Shown here: positions 22,882-32,361 of the stretch, in pieces
Layout of the letters: every line of letters starts with the position of its first letter
How positions within the stretch are numbered: position 1 is the first letter of the stretch
NCBI RefSeq assembly: GCF_020740795.1
Contig: NC_067305.1
Span: forward strand, 496,001 to 560,000
Length of the DNA stretch: 64,000 nucleotides
Reading direction: 5' to 3'
Source: Apus apus
Lineage: Eukaryota; Chordata; Aves; Apodiformes; Apodidae
Notes under the pieces: model-generated
Seen by the model: the letters and a program-made list of their open reading frames with translations, nothing else
What the model was told of the DNA's origin: nothing
The model's database searches: none
Translations under genes and position numbers: made by a program

Positions 22882-25800
22882 GTCCATTGTGGGACTGTCT
22901 CATGCTACATGTGGGGGGACAGACAGACTCCTCTCAGTGCCATGGTAGGCCTGAACTAAGATGGCACATTTGGCCAATCTCAGGGCACAGCTGCCACATG
23001 TGTCAGACAGAAAGGGGCTTAGAGAGATGGACAACTGTGGTCTAATGGAAACATGTTGATGGCCTCAGGGACCTTTCGTTGCTAATCGTCAGCTTCTGCA
23101 ACCGGCATTTCTCTGGCAGGTTTGATCACACAACTCTTCCCCACTACAAGTAGACACCTCAAATGCCAAGTTTCCTATGTGCACCCAGGCAGTCTGACAG
23201 CTGCTGTGTCTTCCTCAGGTTTATTCCAGAGGGGTTTATGGTTCTTTTCTTCCTCTGATGAAGTGGAGCTGAAAGCTGTGGCAGTCAACGTAACCATCCA
23301 GGACTTTGTGGCTGACGTGGTGTCTGAGCTGTTTTTCCGCAACAGGCTGCAGGTCTCTAACGAGACTGTGTTTGTCTTTCCTGTGGACTCCAACACTGTT
23401 GTACACACCTTCTACGCTACCATGGGGGACACTCGTATTGAAGCAATGCTCTGGGAGAAGGAGGAGGTACTGGGGTTGCAGTGGGAGGGGGTGGTCTGCA
23501 GATTGGGATGATGGGTGGAGGTGAGGGAATGGAATCCTATGGAGACCTCAGTGACACATTTTTCTCCTTCTGTGGCAGGCCCAGCAGCTGCGCAAAGCCA
23601 CTTCAGGCATGAAGAATTTAAGATACCTGCAGGACCAGTGGGATCTTTGGGGTCCTGTGTTCGCTTGTTTCTTGGGGTCTCTGCCTCCTGATAGAGAGGT
23701 GACCATCAGCCTGTGCTATGTTCAGGAGCTGCCACTGCAGCCTGATGGAGCAGCCCAGTTTTGCTGGCCGTATGAGCTGTTCCCCCAGGTGTTCCCTTGG
23801 AGAAGATATGATTCCACAGGTACATTCCCCAGGGAAGAACATATTGCTCCCCCACATTCCTCCAGGGAAGCACCCCCATAACTGCACACATGCCTCAGTG
23901 AGACAATATGAATATTCCTCCTTGCATCTCAAAGCCATGAACCCCACAGCTCTCTCCATATATCCCACAGCAAGAGATCCCTGCAGATACCTCTACAAAC
24001 TGTGAGTTTACAGACTCACCATGCTCTCCCCCACTAAGCACCAGAGTGAGGGGTATTTCAGATGCCACATTTCCACCCTACCAATGACAGACTGTGCCCC
24101 ACCATAGCTGACTGCTCTCCTAGGGTCTCTTCTCTCAACTTCTCACACCTCTTTCTCGCTGCAGACCAGATCTCTTCTGAGGAGATACCCAAAAACCTGG
24201 ACTTCATCGTCTGTCTGAAGTCGGCCCATGGTGTGTCCCATGTTGACATTAACTGCAGCTACACCCCTTTGCAATACATAGCTCCAGATCAGACATCTGC
24301 TGAGGTACAGCCCTGCCAGATGCTGAAGTCCCACAGGGGGAGAGGAGGGAAGGATTTGCAGCCTGCTGATGCTCATTAGGACTACTTAATCTTTCTATCT
24401 GGTTCTCTTTCCTCCCCACACCCTGCTTGTCCTCAGGTCTCCTTGAAATCTTCCCCCTGGCTGCACAGTGATCTGAACTTACTGGTGTATTACAGAGGAT
24501 CTCACAGTCTCAGTGCTGTGGTGGAGAGGAGAGATCCCAAAGCCCCACCGGGTGAGTGAGGAGAGTGGAGGTGTCCATTAGGAGAGGGTGTCAGGGAGAC
24601 TGCGGGGATCTGAGGGGCTTTTCAGGCAGAGTTGAGGCCTGTGTGGAGGACAAAAGCAAAGACACAGGGAAGAAGGCTCCAACCTAAAAATATGCCATGT
24701 TTCCCCACGCTCCAGGCTCTCTGCTGGGAGATCCTGTGGTGATGGTGACATTAAGGCCCTACATTCCTGAGGTGGTGCCCAATCCAGGCCAGCTTGGGGA
24801 ATTCCTCTTCCTCATGGACCAAAGCCTTTTCCATGATGCACAGGTACCACCAGAGGAGGTCTTCAGAGGGGATGTTTTCATACTGGTCATGCCCAGTTGG
24901 TGGGGCTCCAAGTGGGCAGATGTTCTACCCAGTTTTCACATCTGAGCTCTCCTCTCTGTGTCCCCAGAACACACTGCTCTTCCTCCTCAAGAGTTTGCCT
25001 CTGGGCTGCTACTTCAACATCTACAGTTTTGGGGCCACTTTCAAAGCCTTCTATCCGTGAGTTGGGGATGATGATGGGGCAGGGCCAAGGGGTAAGTAAA
25101 GTACAACTTTTTTTAAGTGTAACTCTGGAAAAAACTCTTGCTGGAAAGCAGTTATCAGATGGAATATGTTGATGGCAGTGAGAGAGTAAGTTCTCTTTTC
25201 AGGGTGCTTCTGTAAGCACTTGATAGTGAGCATGGCCAGGTTCTCCCCTCTCTGATACTCTGGATGGCTTCCTACAGGCAGAGTGTGGTATACAGGCAGG
25301 AAAGCATGGACAATGCAGTGAGGCGTATCTCCTCCATCAGCCCTGGTCTGGGGGGCTGTGACCTGCTGGGCCTCCTAAGGTCTATCTACAGCACTCCACT
25401 CCTTCAGGGACATCCCCGACAGGTATCAAGGGCCAAAGGGTTATGGGGTAGGGAACGTGTGTAAGCAGCTGGGTAAAGGTAGACTTCAGGGCTTGGGGTT
25501 AGAAGTTACACTGCTATTTGCATCCAGAGTTGACACATGGGGGCAGGAAGTGACAGCATCTTTGGGGTGGGCAGCATGGGAGGGTTTCTGTGGGATTTGC
25601 CTGCACTTGGGGAAGGTGTATCTTCCTTGTGAAAAGCCCCTTTGTACTCAGAGGTGTCCTGGTGATAGTGAAAGGAGTCACACAAGCTCTTTTCATGTTT
25701 CAAGACCAGTGGGTACGAGAGGGTAAGGGAGCAAACTGAGAAGGCTTGCTGCATTTTAGGAGGATTTTTTTCCTCTACAGACATGCTCAGCCCTGGTAAT

Positions 25801-28800
25801 CTTTGTTTTCCCTCCTTTCTCCCTCAGCTTTTCATCTTCATTCAAAGGAAGATCTCCAATGAAGAGGAAGCTGTCATGGCTGAGGTCTCTCATTACCGGG
25901 ACCAGCACCGGTAATGGGGGATCCTGTCCCCTAAGATGCCAATTCACAACCCTCTTCTCCCCCTGATTATCAGAGTACTTCAAACATTCTCCCAGATCTT
26001 AGTCTGCCCCATATCTTGTCTTTACTTCAATGGAACTTCAGCAATGACCCAAACACACACTTCCTTTACCTCACTAAGTCTGCCTATACTCTTCACTGCT
26101 CTTCTCAGAACTTTTCCTCTTCCTCCTCACCCTGCAATACCCCAGTGTGCTCTGCAGACCCAAAACCCCTTCTCACCATCTCCCTGTCTAGCAGGCAGTG
26201 TCTTATACCCCAGAGTGAATGGGAAAACTCTGATTCAGTTTCATACTTTCAACTCCAGACTTTGTCCTTTGTACCACTTTTGGCCATCGTGCCTTTCACC
26301 TTTGTCCCATCTCTATCCTCCCCCTCTTTTCCTGTACAGGTGTTTCTGTTTTTCTACATGTGACAGCTTCAATCTTTCCCAGGCCATGGCCCTGGAGACC
26401 AAAGGTGAATGTGTGTGCATCCACTCTAATATGAACATGACATCTGAGGTAATAACCCAGGTACCCTCTGCTCTATTCAGTATCTCCCATGGCTTTCCTA
26501 GACATGCAAGGCAACCCAAATACCACCATCCACTCCAGCTTAGAGACCTCCTCCTATTTCCCTTCTGCCCAGAACTGGGAGGGAACCAAAATGGTCTGTG
26601 TTCTCTGCTTCCCCTCACCAGGTAATGAAATGTCTGCAGCAAGCTCTGCAGCCTCCGGCAACTAGAATCTCACTACATTGGGACCTTCCACCTGGCCTGG
26701 AAGTGTCAGTGATCAGAAAAGCTCCCGAGATGATCTTCCAAGGACATCAGAGCTTCATCTACGCCCAAATACATGGGCAAGCACAGGTGAGAGTAATCCA
26801 GGAACCATACGCACTGGGTCTTTCTGGAAGGTAAAGGACCCATTCCCTGTTTCACTGTTCCAGACCTGAGAGAGCCCATGATAAGGGCTCTGTGAACCTC
26901 ATTCTTGCCCCACCGTTCCTGCTCCAACCATAGACATCTGCTACCTTAGCAGAGCTACCTAGGTAGCCAGGCTGCCTGTGCTTTGGAGATGAACATTCCA
27001 GTCTGACTTTTTCCCTTGTGTCATCAGGATCCAGAAATGGGTGAGGGAGCGGTGACCCTTCAGTACCATGTGGGCAGCCAGTCCTTTGATTACACACTCA
27101 GGTTCTCGCTGTCACCATCAGCAGATGACAGGTGAGAAGTTAACACACTTGCTCACAAGGCAGAGTGGCATTGGCAAGGTCTGGAGGAGGGACAGCAGGT
27201 GTCCTTCTCTTGCATCCTTTCTATTGTAGCATGAGGTGGGAAGAGAATCCGGGCATCCAGTGCTTCCCTCTTGTTCCCTCTGCCCTGACCTTGGGAGGAG
27301 GACCTTGGTGGCCATTGCCCCATTGCCCCTTCTCTCTACTGCACATGTCCTATACCCCTCCTCAAGGTGGAACGAAGATCTAACTCCCTGCCCCCGTAAG
27401 CTGTCTGTGCACCGCATGGCCATGATGCACCTGCTGTGGAAACTGTTCTGGGAGGGAACAAACAGGGCAGAGGACATCTGGCACAGCACCGTGAAGTCCA
27501 GCCTCAGCCTGGGGGTTCTTTCCCCTTTCACATCCAATGTGGCAGTGCGTGTGAAACAGAGGAATGCTGGACACTGTGGTAAGAGCAGAAATGGTGGGGA
27601 TGGGACTCTGGGGAAGGAAGTGGGACTTGTTGGTCTGATGCCTCCACAACCATCTGCAGCCCGCTATCCTGTGGGCTTCACCATCCTTTTGCCTATCTCA
27701 TGAGCCTAACCCCTGTCTTCCTGCCTCATCCCAGATTCTTTGCCTCAAGACTCCTGCATGTTGTTCTCTCCCTGCAATCTGGTTCCCTGCCAGCTGCTCT
27801 GGTTGCGTGGCTCCCAGCCTGTGTGGTTCAAGTCCATCAAGTTTTGGATGCTCCAGAAGTCCCAGTTCTGCCTTGAGACACTTGGTCACAAAGCCCCTGA
27901 CACTGAGGCACCCACTCAACTTTCAGCATCCTGTAGAGGTAAGGAGAATCTTTTCAGCTGTGCATTCTCAAAATGTGCTGAACTGGGGTTGAACTCCCCT
28001 TTCAGCATTTATCTTCTCATCAGACTTCCTGATTGTGTTGTCCTGGGGTTGGATGGAGAGACAGGCAACACAAACTTCTACATCTCAACTCTGGGTTAGA
28101 AACTAAGAATCAAATGCCTTAATACTTCCTTCAAGGAACATTGTCCCTTGCCCCACAGCTACCCCTAACTCTCTACCAAACACTGAGTTTGTCACAAAGT
28201 ACCTACATGAATCTTCAGCTTTATCTTCACGCAGTTCAGCAGAAAAGAGCCAGCCAGCAGACACTCACTAGCATTCACTCAGCATTTTCTAGGCTTCCTT
28301 TCCTTCCAGCCTTCTTCTTGTACAGCGCACATCTTCAGATCTCCAAGGACCACGTGCTGGGAACTTGTGATTACCGTTGACAAGGAGAGTTGACATCTGT
28401 AGACTTGTGCTTCAGTCGACTCTAATAGTATTGGCTGTTTCCTAATTAGGGGCTGTCACTGCTTACTATCTTCAAAAGACTTCTAATGGTGGGAGAACGT
28501 GTCAAGCACTTTATCAGCTGATGTTTAGAAAGCAGCTGTGTATCAGGTAGGCAAGAACACAGAGCTAGCTGACATGGACACAGCAGTTGTCTCAGGAGTC
28601 AGTGTGGCAGGGGTGCAGAGAGGTCTCTGCACTCTTCAAGCCTTTATGGGGCTGAGTGAAGGTCGTGCAGCATGCCATCCAACACCCTCCAGCACTAACT
28701 GGACTGCCCGGGGAAGGCCCCATCACTGGAGGTGCTCAAGGGAAGGCTGGATGTGGCACTTAGTACAATGGTCTGGCTGGTGTGGTGGTGTCAGGTCATA

Positions 28801-31264
28801 GGCTGGACTTGATGATCTTAAAGGTCTTTTCCAGCCTTGGTGATTCTGTGATTTGCCCTTGGTACACTGGAAGCCACAGTCCAGACAGAGAGTAAAAGGA
28901 AGATAGTGCTGTCCTGGTGTTTCACCTGGGGCCAGGGCAGAAGTGCCCTCCTCTGTAAGGGGTATGTTCTGGTCAGGGCTGGGACTTGCTGACTGAAGGA
29001 GCTAAAAGGAAGAGGTGATCACATTGCACACTGTCAGGGTGAATGAAGAGGAGATTGTCTTGGTATTTACGAAATGTCTGCAGAGAAGAATTCTGTGTGA
29101 CATGAAGCAAGTAGGTTGGCATATCTGGAGGCCACAGTCAGAATGGGGAAAGGGGGCTTGCAGCTTCTGACAATAGGTCTGCAACTTCAGGCTGGGGATA
29201 GTGCCTGGGCACTGGTGAGGACAAACAAGGTCTCAGGGGAGGCATTCAGAGCCAGTTGAGCTTGAATCTAGTGCTCAAGCACAGGGGGAAGGTATGTGGT
29301 GTTTTCTGGAAGTTCTCTGCTGCAGAGGATGGAGGCACCCAGCTGCCAACCTAGCTTCATGCTTCAGGAGGTGTGTTGCTCATCAGAGGCTATGACTGAA
29401 TAAGCTGCAGAGACTGCCAAGGCTTGTGTGGTCCTTGGACTATTACCCATTGCTGCTCTTCCATGTGGACAGTGGTGACACTGCCAGGGAGAGCCAGTTC
29501 ATGTGCAATTATGGAGCCCTGTGGGAGAGGCTGAAGGGCATGGGAGCCCACTTGGTGTTCTTCAGTCCTTCCCTTCAGTGAAAGGGAAAGGACTGGTAGA
29601 AACGGACTCATCCTACAGGTCAACAACAGGTTGTAAGACTGGTATCACAGGCAGTACTTCTATTGCTATGACTGCAGAACCCTCTCTGAGGAACACGGTG
29701 GGACAAAAGTGTCTTAGCAAACAGGCTTGAAAACCTAGCAAGGAGAGCTGTAAAGTAGGTGTGTTGAGGAAGGGCTACAGTAATATGAAGAAAAGTGAGG
29801 GCACAAGGAGCTGAGCAGATGTGTTCAGGGACGTGATGACAGGGAAGGCTCTCACACTTCCCGTGAAAAAGTAGCATGACTTGGGGCCCATCTCAAATGC
29901 CTATACAGAACTTTGTGAAGCATGCTGAGAAGAAAAGAGGAACTCCAACATCTCCGTGAAAAGCAATTTTACTGGATGCAAGAAAGTCAGGAGGTTGATC
30001 TTGTGTGTTAAGCCTATTTTGTGATAGAGGTGCTTGATGAACCAGCTAGGAGAGACATCCTGTTTGATGTGCTACTCACAAATAAGGAAGAACCTGTTGA
30101 AGATTGGAAAGTCAAGGGCAGCCTTAGCTGCAGAGATCATGAGGCTGGAGTTTATGATCCTGAGAGGAAAGAGCAAGACAAACAGCAGAATTACAACTCA
30201 TGGACTTCAGAAAAACAGATTTTGCCTAGATCAGAATCCTGTATGGAGCCCAAAGAGGATGGAGAAGAGTAAAGTGTACCTGGAGAAGGCAGAATTTAAG
30301 GTTACGAGCTGTGACTTATTTAATATAAGTTGTGTGAATTTTTGTCTTCCAGAGCAGAAGCCTCCTCCTGAAGAGCAGGTGATGGAAGAACCACCAGCAT
30401 TTAACATGAGTTGGGACTGGCCAATTTCACCACTGTCAACCAGACTGTGTGACTTTTCCAGGCTCAGGGCAGTGGTGGCACTCCAGAAAGCAAATGGCTC
30501 CTGGGCCCTCACAGCAGCTTTGGCCTCTGCCTTGGGGCTCAGCAAGGCTGATGTTGAGGGACAAAGGCCCAATGAGGTAAGCAGATCAGGGGCAGGAGTT
30601 TAACACCATCATGAGCTGGACCTTCCTGTTTCAAGCTTCCAGTCTGAGCTGAACTGAGAGGAAGAGATGAAAGCAGCTGGGATATAGAGCCTTGTGGAAG
30701 GGGCGAACTGGGGCTGTGGGTGGAATCAGCAGAGACACCTGAGAACTTCTCAGTTTGGAGGATTTCAGAGACTTGGAGAGTTTCTCTGTGTGTGTGTAGG
30801 CCTTACTTCTTTCATGTGCTGTTAGGTTTGATCTTTCTTTTTCTTTCTTCCCCCTGATTGTTCTGCTTCCCCCACAGAATGTGCAGACAACTGTCTGGGC
30901 CACAGTTTTGGCCTTAGTCTGGTTGCACCGGTATAAATGGAAGGTATCTTGGTCAGAGCTTCTGGAGGCCAAAGCTCGTAGGTGGCTGTACGACCAAGCT
31001 GGTAAGAAGGTTTTGCTGGGAAGACTCACACTCTGGGCCTTTCCCACCAAATCCGCAGCTGCCACTCTTTGACCCATGGCCCTTTTTCCTGGTACTCCTG
31101 CAGGGCAACTTACAGGACTTCCAGTACAGACTGTCTTTCTTTACTGACTTGTGGTCCCTCTCTGCTTTTTCTCTCTGCTTGCAGAGGTCCAGCTGGAGGA
31201 ATGTCTGGAGGCAGCAAATAGGCTGTTAGGCTGCTTTGTGGAGCCCATCATCTTCAGGATTTGA
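22830..31264 (+). CDS. VWA5A-like: VWA5A-like gene 2 (VIT + VWA domain protein), 16 firm exons plus one candidate first exon
   Basis: Exons: candidate 22830-22881, then 23219-23466, 23579-23819, 24165-24304, 24437-24551, 24716-24843, 24968-25056, 25278-25422, 25828-25910, 26340-26448, 26622-26786, 27028-27131, 27367-27578, 27735-27938, 30353-30576, 30878-31001, 31185-31264 (TGA at 31262). The firm exons join in one frame to about 803 residues; human VWA5A has 786. VIT covers roughly the first 150 residues, VWA about 250-435, and the conserved C-terminal region is in the last three exons, ending VEPIIFRI. MIDAS residues are lost. Intron 14 carries CR1 pieces. All internal introns are GT-AG. 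The start is uncertain: an in-frame ATG also exists at 23122 without an upstream splice site. Confidence 0.9.
23219..23466 (+). CDS. VWA5A-like: Gene 2 exon 2: first half of VIT domain
   Basis: Encodes VNVTIQDFVADVVSELFF and ETVFVFPVDSNTVVHTF. Acceptor TTCCTCAG, donor GTACTG. Confidence 0.87.
23579..23819 (+). CDS. VWA5A-like: Gene 2 exon 3: second half of VIT domain
   Basis: Encodes AQQLRKATSGMKNLRYLQDQ and FLGSLPPDREVTISLCYVQE. Acceptor TGTGGCAG, donor GTACAT. The FVLP motif of gene 1 is FCWP here. Confidence 0.87.
24165..24304 (+). CDS. VWA5A-like: Gene 2 exon 4: linker
   Basis: Encodes DQISSEEIPKNLDFIVCLK and VDINCSYTPLQYIAPDQTSA, matching the VWA5A linker. Acceptor GCTGCAG, donor GTACAG. 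Confidence 0.88.
24437..24551 (+). CDS. VWA5A-like: Gene 2 exon 5: linker before VWA
   Basis: Encodes SDLNLLVYYRGSHSLSAVV. Acceptor TCCTCAG, donor GTGAGT; length identical to gene 1 exon 5. Confidence 0.88.
24716..24843 (+). CDS. VWA5A-like: Gene 2 exon 6: start of VWA domain, altered MIDAS
   Basis: Encodes GSLLGDPVVMVTLRPYIPE then GEFLFLMDQSLFHDAQ. DxSxS is DQSLF: the first Ser is kept, the second is lost. Donor GTACCA. Confidence 0.89.
24968..25056 (+). CDS. VWA5A-like: Gene 2 exon 7: VWA core
   Basis: Encodes LLFLLKSLPLGCYFNIYSFG. Acceptor TCCCCAG, donor GTGAGT, phase 2 out. Confidence 0.92.
25278..25422 (+). CDS. VWA5A-like: Gene 2 exon 8: VWA middle
   Basis: Encodes QSVVYRQESMDNAVRRI and GGCDLLGLLRSIYSTP. 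The GGT motif with the MIDAS threonine in VWA5A reads GGC-D here, so the threonine is absent. Acceptor CCTACAG, donor GTATCA. Confidence 0.89.
25828..25910 (+). CDS. VWA5A-like: Gene 2 exon 9: VWA strand with lost TDG motif
   Basis: Encodes LFIFIQRKISNEEEAVMAEV. The TDG of the family is QRK here. Acceptor CCCTCAG, donor GTAATG. Confidence 0.88.
26340..26448 (+). CDS. VWA5A-like: Gene 2 exon 10: end of VWA domain
   Basis: Encodes CFCFSTCDSFNLSQAMALET then GECVCIHS. Acceptor CTGTACAG, donor GTAATA. Phase matches gene 1 exon 10. Confidence 0.86.
26622..26786 (+). CDS. VWA5A-like: Gene 2 exon 11
   Basis: Encodes VMKCLQQALQPPATRISLHW and PEMIFQGHQSFIYAQIHGQA. Acceptor TCACCAG, donor GTGAGA. Confidence 0.9.
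27028..27131 (+). CDS. VWA5A-like: Gene 2 exon 12
   Basis: Encodes EGAVTLQYHVGSQSFDYTLR. Acceptor TCATCAG, donor GTGAGA; length equal to gene 1 exon 12. Confidence 0.88.
27367..27578 (+). CDS. VWA5A-like: Gene 2 exon 13
   Basis: Encodes LSVHRMAMMHLLWKLFWEG and SSLSLGVLSPFTSNVAVRV. Acceptor CCTCAAG, donor GTAAGA. It has ten more codons at the start than gene 1 exon 13; an internal AG could give a shorter form. Confidence 0.85.
27735..27938 (+). CDS. VWA5A-like: Gene 2 exon 14
   Basis: Encodes SCMLFSPCNLVPCQLLWLRG and SVKF-type lysine/tryptophan-rich sequence after it. Acceptor ATCCCAG, donor GTAAGG, phase 1 out. Poorly conserved with gene 1, as this linker is in the family. Confidence 0.75.
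28700..28853 (+). mobile_element. CR1 3' end in gene 2 intron 14
   Basis: GGAGGTGCTCAAGGGAAGGC, then GGACTTGATGATCTTAAAGG and a GTGATTCTGTGATT tail: the CR1 3' UTR. Confidence 0.8.
30012..30290 (+). mobile_element. CR1 ORF2 fragment (end of endonuclease domain)
   Basis: DILFDVLLTNKEEPVEDWKV then SLSCRDHEAG matches the CR1 LLDLLLTNKE and CSDHE motifs. It continues into another frame (FMILRGKSKTNSRITTH). Ends about 60 bases before exon 15, so it lies close to that exon's branch point. Confidence 0.85.
30353..30576 (+). CDS. VWA5A-like: Gene 2 exon 15: C-terminal region
   Basis: Ends RAVVALQKANGSWALTAALA followed by LGLSKADVEGQRPNE. VWA5A has the same NANGSW motif and the LGMSLEEI stretch. Acceptor TCTTCCAG, donor GTAAGC. 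Confidence 0.9.
30878..31001 (+). CDS. VWA5A-like: Gene 2 exon 16: C-terminal region
   Basis: Encodes TTVWATVLALVWLHRYKWKV, equal to the WATILAVIWLH signature of VWA5A. Acceptor CCCACAG, donor GTAAGA. Confidence 0.92.
31185..31264 (+). CDS. VWA5A-like: Gene 2 exon 17, stop codon
   Basis: Encodes EVQLEECLEAANRLLGCFVE and PIIFRI, then TGA. VWA5A ends in a similar VDPAIFAF. Acceptor TTGCAG. Confidence 0.92.
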
Positions 31265-31860
31265 ATTTACCCCACTTCTGGAACTGGGCAAGAAGCTGTA
31301 TAGGAACACAGCCAGGACAGCTGACCCAACATAGCCAGGGGGATATTCCATAACTTTTTTATCATGCCTTGTGAGAGGGGAGGAAGGGATGGCAGCCGTG
31401 GCTGGCTGGGGGTTCAGTTGCTGACCATGGCTAATCCACTGCAGCTGACTTGTTGACACATTTGCTCTTTACCATGAGAGTTTTCACTGGATTCTGAAAA
31501 ATAACCCTAACTATATATATACTAAACTGAGCTGCATTTTTACACATTCTACTTTGCTCTGAGGTTTACCCAAATAGTTATCGGCTCAAAATACCAGATC
31601 TGAGGGAGCAAAATTCTGTTCAGATGCTACAGAAAAACATATTCTACATAAATCATTCCCTCCCACCCTCTCTCTCACTCTGTACTTTTCTTTCTCTTTT
31701 TAATAAGAAAGTAAGACCAGTGTTATTTGGTTTTGCAGTCATTGATTCATTCACCCTCACAAGCTACAGGACAATTTTTTTTTCTGCTTTCTGTTTGTTT
31801 GGGTTTTTTCCAGGAAGGGGTTGTCAAATAAAGGGGTGGATTTCGTTGTATCACTGCAGG
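31265..31860 (+). other. Gene 2 3' UTR candidate with poly(A) signal
   Basis: AATAAA at 31827-31832 lies about 560 bases after the stop. No nearer canonical signal was seen. A T-rich stretch precedes it. Confidence 0.4.
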
Positions 31861-32048
31861 GCCTGCTTAAGTGCCCAGGGCCATTTCAGCCCCCCGGTAC
31901 CAGCTTGCGACACAGAGGTATCTGAAACACCTGCCAGACAGGAGGAAGAACAGAAGGGACGGATCTTCTGAGGTAGCAGCTGGAGAGTGAATGGAATCCC
32001 ACATGGCATAAATATAGGTGCCCAGAGCCATGGTCTAGGATTTTCAGG

Positions 32049-32358
32049 TGTACTGGGTTTACATGGCAAGGTTTTGGTAGTGGGGAGGCAACAGGGGTAA
32101 AAGACCACCCCATCTCAGACAGTTCCAAAACAAACCCACTGCTGACCAATGCTGACCCAATCAGCAAAGCTGGTGACATCCCTGCAAAAAAAAAGTATTA
32201 AAAAAAAAGGTAACAAATGCCACACAAGGAGGGGAAAAGAGTATGAGAACAGCAGTGCAAACACCACGGCAAGAGGGGAGGAAGGAGGTATTTCGCTGCA
32301 GGCCATGATGGAGCAAATATTATTGCTGCAGCCCATGGAGGGCCCCTAAACTGAAGCA
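32049..32358 (+). mobile_element. Avian ERV LTR, 5' part
   Basis: Starts TGTACTGGGTTTACATGGCA, a 5' end I recognise from common bird LTRs, and runs to GCCCATGGAGGGCCCC. Truncated where the CR1 at 32362 begins; no 3' end seen. Confidence 0.65.
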
Positions 32359-32361
32359 GGT

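Larger units (their letters stand above)
27939..30352 (+). other. Gene 2 intron 14, largest intron
   Basis: 2.4 kb, with a CR1 tail at 28.7 kb and a CR1 ORF2 piece at 30.0 kb. No extra exon is needed to keep the frame. Confidence 0.7.

Noticed and set aside
25936-26625. 229-codon plus ORF in gene 2
   Set aside because: It covers an intron and exon 10; exon 10 is clearly defined by its paralogue and splice sites in the family frame.
28141-28380. Extra exon in gene 2 intron 14
   Set aside because: Exons 14 and 15 join in phase without it, and the translation has no VWA5A similarity.
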